Assembly (NCBI RefSeq): GCF_033958435.1
Contig: NC_134137.1
Span: forward strand, 111,672,501-111,736,500
Origin: Carettochelys insculpta
Taxonomy: Eukaryota > Chordata > Testudines > Carettochelyidae
Reading direction: 5' to 3'
Length of the DNA: 64,000 nt
Under the pieces are notes generated by a model. It did not search any database. It had not been told where the DNA came from and saw nothing but the letters and a program-made list of their open reading frames with translations. Positions 57,551-64,000 of this stretch are shown one piece after another (position 1 is the first letter of the stretch; each line of letters opens with the position of its first letter). The position numbers and the translations under genes are program-made.

Positions 57551-60500
57551 GGCAGTTTCAAGACTGTGGATATAGAGGTGGCTTCAAGGTGGTGGACTGA
57601 ACTGAGGCAGGTGGTGGTGCTTGTGTGGCTTGGGCATAAGCTGTAGGAAGCAGCGGCCACCTACCTCATGGACTCCAGTGTCGGCCTCCAATCCAACAAT
57701 CAAGTTTGAAATAATTTCAGCTTGGTCAAGAGGTAGAACCCCCCAACTCCCCACCCCATCCCCCCTGCACATGACCAGCCCAGGCTGCCCTCATGGGCTG
57801 GAGACTGACTTGCCAGAATTACTAGACTGCATCAGTAGTGAGCTACAAAATGGGGAAGTTAGGAAGGAAGGAAGTGACCAGGCTGCATTAACCACTCAGA
57901 CTGTAGTTGGGAGAATGGCTAAAATACTTTGGAAGTGAGATTCTTGCCTACTGTTGCTCATTTATTAATAGCTTGTGTCAAGATTATTCTGTTCACCTTC
58001 TGTCTGCTTGCCCTCTGCCCCTGCAATGACAAAAGATTTCTGAACTCAGTGCTTGCAGATGGTGAAGCAATGCCTATCCAGGGCACCAAGGTTGGTGTAT
58101 ATAGTTTCTGGGTGATGGCTTCAGTTGAAGTTATTTATATTTTCAGACAGAACCCCTAAAATAGGCCAGGAAAATTTGCTGACAACACCTGCCTGATGTT
58201 CTGCAAGTACTGGAGCTTTTCCAGCTTTGGCAGATGAGGGATGGGGCTCACCTGTGAAGCCAACAGAGGAGGTAGAGGTTCAGGCAGCTGTCTTATTGGT
58301 AAAGAAGGAGCCTCCCCTGGAGCTGATGGTTGACAGCAGAATTTTTTTCAAAAGTTCATTGTTTTTTTTTCCCTTTGATGTTTTCATGTGCTTTCAATTA
58401 TCTCTTGACTGGAGGCATATTAGGATCTTTCTTCTATGAAGGTCTTTTCAATTTTTTGGACAAAAATAAAGAGGATTTGGAAGACATTAGGAAATGAAGG
58501 TCTGTTACATTTTTTAACATGGATTACAAAATTTTGGTTTCCATTGAAGCCAAAAGACTGAGTGCACTTGCATGGAAATTATCACATCCCAGTCAGTATA
58601 ATCCCAATAAATGTTGTACAATGGCAGACATTTTTTGTGTAGCATGTGGAAATTACCTGAAACTATTCAAGCAAAGAATGGGACAGGCTAATGTTTTGGC
58701 TGTGAATCAGGACAAATCTTTGACAGAGTGAACCTACTAAACTTATCTCAGTTTGGCATTCCCTCCTTTTAACTGGTGGTAGCTTGTATGTGCTCATTCA
58801 GTATTCATCCCTTTAGTAAGTGGATGGAGGGGAGACAATATACAGATGCATTCTGGGTTAAGGAAGGGTTGGTGGTCTCTTGAGTCTTTTGTTGTATTGT
58901 TTCTCTGGGCTGTTTATTGTAGGCTGCTTTTTATAAAGGTATATCAGTGTTTATGTGCACAAATTAGGGGAGAGCTGAGTTTTACAGGCAACAAAAATCT
59001 CTGTTATACAGTGGCAGGTGTTTCATTGTAAATTTTACTTCAGAGGCAATTTATGAGGGAACATATGATAGAGACAGGCTACCCCAAGGAAGGCTGCTTT
59101 CAAGTAGAGGAGATTCTAGAATATTCTTCATTATTTTGCTCCTTTAACATCCAAAACTGACATCTGTTGGCCTCAAAATGCAGACCACTGTTGCATGGCC
59201 AGACCTATGAACATTTGTCTCTTGGTATTTTTCAGACACTAGAGGAGTCTGCATCTACCTCTGTAGGGAAGATGGCTGGTGAGTGATTTCTTTGAAATCT
59301 TTAAGGTTGTTAGTGTGGCAAGTTTCTATTTTGTTTAGCATAGCCATTCAGCTGGTTTTTGATTCACCTGAAACTTTAAGCCCAACTATGTGTGCAATCA
59401 TTCAGTTGTGAATGAAAACAAATGGATAAAAACAGATGAGTTTGAAACAGTGGCAGTTGGCATGTGGGCCCCTGATATCAAAGTTCTGAAGAAAATGGTG
59501 TGTTGAGAACTGAGGGGAAGGGTTGTGTATGTATGTCTGTGTACTGCCTCTGTGCTGACCGTAATTTCTGGTTATTGTTTAGCCACCTGGTTAAGACGCT
59601 CACTTGAGATGTGGGACATCTAGGTTTAGGTGTCTGTTCACATTTGTGGTTTTTTTCCCCATAGAAAATTTCAACATGGAATGACATAAATTTTAAAACC
59701 TTGTATTTTCCCTGAAACAGAGCTGTTTTGCAGATAGCTGGACTTCACAGTCAATATTGGTCTGCCAGACAAGAGTGCCATAGAGGTAACTGTCTTGTTC
59801 ACGTATTTCTCACTGGTGACTTACACTCTGCCACATTGGAATTACATCTGATACTTGTCAGCCAGCATGAAGAGAGACTCTTGAATCTGACTTCATTAAG
59901 CTTTTGTTGATACTTCTATGTTCCTTCAAAATAGCGCACTAAAGAAAATAGCAAAAGAATAAAAACCATGTGCTCTACCTGCCAAACTTTTGCTGTGCTG
60001 CCCTTGCCTGGCATGGGATTCAATGAAGTGGGGCTTGGGTAACTGCCCAAGAAAAGACGAGAGAAAATTAGAGATAGTGTTTCACAAGAAATTAACAGCA
60101 ATAAAAATGTCTGAAGTAGTTGTATTAACTAAACTTGGTTTTCTGTATTCTGATCAGATAAGGGTCACCTGTGTGGGAAGCAAAACATGTAAAGAAAACT
60201 GTAGTGATGTTCTGCATTTCAGCAATTTAAAATTAAGTAGCATCATGTCCTTGGTCGTTGAACCATAAATATGGAGGTCTCTAGCAGATGAAGGCTGCAG
60301 GTGCATTGTCAATCACTTGGCCTGTGAGGCCTATCTTACTATTGTCTGGCTTTACATGTAAACACTATCTTTTAATGAGATCTTAGCTACTAGAAATCCT
60401 TCCAGGTTGTGCTAGGATTTCAGTTCTTCAGGCATTTCACTTTTTCAATTAGTTCAGCCCCTATCAGAACACTGAATTTTATGTGTTGCATAGGATAGCT

Positions 60501-63500
60501 CCATGAAAAAGAAACTATGGTGACCAACCTGCCACAGGATTGAGAGACTGTATGCTTGCACATGACATGGATGGCTAACTTGTGAAAGTCACCCTAGCCC
60601 ATGTCCTCAGCTACTCATTTTTATTTGCATGAGCGTAGAGGATTATATTTGTTGAAATATATTAACTGACAGAAGGTAAAGATAATGTAGAACACACCAA
60701 TCTTTTGGATTTTCTATATTGATATTTGTACGGTTAGGAACCTGATAAATAAATCTCAAAAGTGCACTTTGTTTCAGTATTATGATTTAGTATGTTAATA
60801 CAAAAGCCCCAAATGTGTTACTCTAATAAAAAGAAAATAGGATCTGTATCGGAGAAAAAGAAATACACCACATTTGCTGAGAATACAACAAGAAAAGCCA
60901 CATGTGCATTCACACACACACACATACACACACACACACACCTGCCAGTGTTATAGTTATCAGTCTGTAGCTCAGACAAATTGACTGGCCAGTTAGATTA
61001 GGCCTGAGTAGAGAAGCTGGCTTCTGTCTGTCATGATTCAGTGTTCCATGGCTCTGCAGGGTGAACCCAAAGAAAGACGGCAAAACACCTGATCCTTGAT
61101 AGCAGTTCTTTCCCAATCAAGTCTATGGATTTTTCACCATCATGTTGCAATCAGTTACTCCCTAATAAGCATTTATCTCAAGATTGTTTTCATTGTTATC
61201 CTTCATCAGCATCTTTAATGACAGTCTCTGGGGGTTGAAATATTCTGGTTTTCAGTGGCATTAGTTACATTGTCCTGGGGAAGGGCTTTATTTAGCTTTG
61301 TGGTCATCAGTCTGCTCCTCTCTGGCATCAGGTTTAATGGGTGTGTTTGACAGAGTCTCTCACTGCTCCCTTTGCAATCTCTCTCTTTTTCTGCATGCAT
61401 TCTTCACCCACACAACCAAGAATTACACAGTAGCTTGCAACAAAGAACGGTACAATCCTTTCTGAGAATCTGAGGTAATAGCCATATGAATTTCTTCACA
61501 GTGAAAAAAAAAAGCATTATCCAAAAAGTAAAAGATGACCTTACTAAGTCACAGAGACTTGTATGGCCTTTTCCTGCTTCAGGATCAGAGTAGGCATTGC
61601 AGATTACCTAGAACATATCTACCAATTGCACCAAGCCAATCCTTCTGGCACCAGGCCATTCCTTCCTCCAAACTAGAAAGGGTGTCTTAGATAGGAAATA
61701 CTATAACATAAACAGACTATCCAATGCCTTTCAAGATTTATAACATAAATGTTACAACTCTTGCCTCATTTTACTTTACCTGCACAGATGAAGAAGCAAT
61801 CCTTGCCCTGACGTACTTATAATCTCAATAGACAAGACAAAATGTAGGAGAAAAGAAATACTATCAATCCTGTTTTATAGATAGGGAATTAGTGCCCAGA
61901 CAGCGGGGCTGACAGTAACCACAGACCCCAGGGCAAGATGTATGTGTGTTTGTGTGTGTGGGGGTGTGTGAAACAAATCTGCACTCTTGGAAGGAGTGAA
62001 GCCTAAGTAAGAAGAGGCAGACAGCTCTCAGTGCCATCCAGAGCACAGCACTGGGCCCACCCCAGCCCTGCCGGCCATGAGGAACAGTGCGCTGGCTACA
62101 GTTCAAAGGAACCTGAGGCTCTGGCTGCCACTGCTGCAGAAGTGTTCACAAAGTGATTATGAACAATTAACAATTTACCAAGTCACACAGACTCTGTGGC
62201 AGGGTTAAAAAATGAACACTCCTCTGATGAGCCCTTGTTTGCTGTTTAAACTATAACCCCTTCCTCCTTCTCATAGCCAGTGTTTTCATTTTCTGATTTT
62301 ATTAAAATTTGGAATCCATACACACAGCAACTGAAGCCCCCGCCCTATAGGGGAGTTGTCAGCCTTCAGTGGGGTCATTTCTTACTGGCTGTGGTGAATT
62401 GGCCATAACCAGAGATTGTTATCCCAGGCCTTTAATGTTCTTACTTTGAATAGAATGCGTCTCATGTGCTGTGTTCCGCTCATGAAGAAAATGAAAGATT
62501 TGGAGAGCCTATGAAATAATGATCTCCAGCTGGCTAATTTCAGTGGTGTAGGTAACAGCAGGTAAGGTGAAAGAGAGAAAAAAGTTCCAGTTCAGCTATT
62601 TGAATTTTAAAGGCAATGCATGTCCCTAGAGTGCATGCTGGAACAATTCCTTTTCAATACAGCAATAAGCATGTTATTAATGAAATCACTACTGGTTTTT
62701 CAGGCTTCCTGGTGCTGACATTTCTGCAGTTGTTAGTTGACTCAAGGGCCATAAGTTTTGGGTCATTTTTCACTTGTGGGACATTTTATCCATCTACATA
62801 TTCATTTCTGACTTTTATTTTTACCAATTTTGTGTTTTACATCAGGAGGTGAATGAAATTTAATTTAAAAAAGTTAATCCCTGTCTCGCAGGTATAATTA
62901 TTTTCTAAACCTACTTTATCAACCTGAAGTATGTTTGTAAAGGGCCAAATAATGATTTCCTTTCCTTTGATGAGTAGCATCTTGTTGTGCCTGAGACATT
63001 TTGCATAATGTTTTACCTTCATAATATAATGAAACACAATTTGACTTCCACATATGCTTGAGCTACATGAAATATTATTCAAGAAAGAGGTTTATAAGAG
63101 ATTGATTATCATAGTGGTGCAAATTACACTGGAAATGCTTAATAATTTCAAAATAACTTAAAATAATATCTGTGCATTAGATTGAATGGAATGCCATTCC
63201 AAATCAATCAAAAATTCATTTTTGTTGGTTCAAGCTTCCACAGTGACTTGAAGAGATTCTTGAAACTGGCAGTTTCTAGGAGATTGCAGCCAGTTTTCAA
63301 ATTAACAAAAAGGTAATTTGACATTGCCTGGACATTCTTTTGCTATCAAAATGATATGTTGCATCATTCAATAATTGATATTATATTAATTCCATACATG
63401 TCACATTATAAGAGTTAATAAAACTAAATTACTCATTTATCTCTCTTTTTCAATCTACTGGGTTTATTACAGCTACAAGAGATGTTGGCCACAGAAGTCT

Positions 63501-63670
63501 GTTTGAAATATTTTTGATTGACATTGCCTGGCAATTATACTTTTTTGTATGATTATTCATCCACATTTTTGATAAATGCTACTACACGTCATTACATGTG
63601 CAGCTTTTTATCTTACCGAAAACTGTTTGTCTTAAAGTAGAAGATCAATTTTTAAAAATGTTCATGTCCT
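57551..63670. other. No gene or transposon recognised; the longest plain stretch
   Basis: AT-rich sequence with a (CA)n tract at 60911-60941 and a TG-rich run near 61941-61970. Open frames are at most about 105 codons (57621-57938) and show no motif or splice context. It could be intron or intergenic DNA and may contain conserved non-coding sequence, which cannot be judged without alignment. Confidence 0.45.
60911..60941 (+). repeat. (CA)n microsatellite
   Basis: About fifteen CA units with one TA interruption. Confidence 0.95.
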
Positions 63671-63750
63671 GAATCACAGAAATGTAGGTCTGGAAGAGTC
63701 GTCCTTAGGTCTTCTAATCCAGTCCCCTGCACTGAGACAGGACTGAGATG
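63671..63750 (-). mobile_element. CR1 3' end fragment
   Basis: AATCACAGAAATGTAGGTCT, GGAAGAGTCGTCC and TCTAATCCAGTCCCCTGC match, in reverse, the 3' end of another CR1 subfamily. The following GCAGCCTACACTAC (63752-63765) looks like the start of a MITE that runs out of the window. Confidence 0.6.
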
Positions 63751-64000
63751 CAGCCTACACTACAAAAGTATTTCAGCATAAGTGGTCATGTGTGGACCTA
63801 GCAGTGCCTGTGCCTACACTTAAATTTGTCTCACACTGATGTAAGTGACCAAGTATATTGACATATTAACACCATCTGCCTGAACAGCATCGAGCCAAGA
63901 TCAATGTATGGAGATTGTCACAGCATCCATGCAGACACTGTGTTACCTGTGTCAGCTCCACAGTCCTCCAACATCTGTCCTTCACACACTTCCCTGTTCG

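Noticed and set aside
58519..58731. A small conserved protein ORF
   Set aside because: The Cys-containing frame looked zinc-finger-like (CCTMADIFCVAC), but there is no proper spacing, start context or homologous partner.

Overview
This window looks like vertebrate, most likely sauropsid, nuclear DNA; a turtle is my best guess and a crocodilian the alternative. I base this on several CR1 LINE copies, Penelope-like elements (PLEs), PIF/Harbinger and hAT elements with long terminal repeats, pogo/mariner-type short elements, AT-rich background and no operon-like coding. I found no host protein-coding exon, rRNA or tRNA that I can support. Nearly all coding similarity belongs to decayed transposable elements, so this is a repeat-laden intergenic or intronic stretch. 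All family calls come from reading motifs by eye, and boundaries are good to a few bases only where a duplication is cited.

Layout. 0-5 kb: a short Harbinger-type end, then a minus-strand CR1 split by a 413-bp MITE. 5.17-7.71 kb: a Harbinger element with a plus-strand transposase (one probable intron) facing a minus-strand Myb/SANT-like ORF. 8.6-13.2 kb: a CR1, an RTE-like LINE 3' part with a terminal CCHH finger, an old CR1, and a LINE 3' part with a zf-RVT motif. 13.5-15.3 kb: a palindromic MITE, a Penelope tail foldback and a hAT MITE. 16.6-20.0 kb: two head-to-head PLE copies, one split by a 520-bp hAT-like element. 20.6-25.1 kb: a MITE, a LINE endonuclease fragment, a second Penelope foldback and small DNA elements. 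29.2-30.5 kb: a mariner-like and a TGTCGACA-rich MITE. 30.6-37.2 kb: a hAT element split by a 5.1-kb Harbinger element that is itself split by an 85-bp Penelope tail. 37.6-41.6 kb: CR1, pogo-like and MITE copies. 46.6-51.1 kb: a CR1 split by a PLE, which is split by another CR1. 52-57.5 kb: CR1 pieces, a pogo-like element and a Harbinger remnant holding a young CR1 with an open ORF2 frame. 57.5-63.7 kb: no element recognised.

The most interesting material is the Penelope family. Short PLE tails carry the conserved elements of a hammerhead ribozyme. Two tails form near-perfect foldbacks that went in as single units flanked by 12-bp target duplications, with the same architecture at both loci. 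The nested insertions can be undone on paper, and several restore the host element's reading frame, which supports the boundaries and gives a relative order of events.
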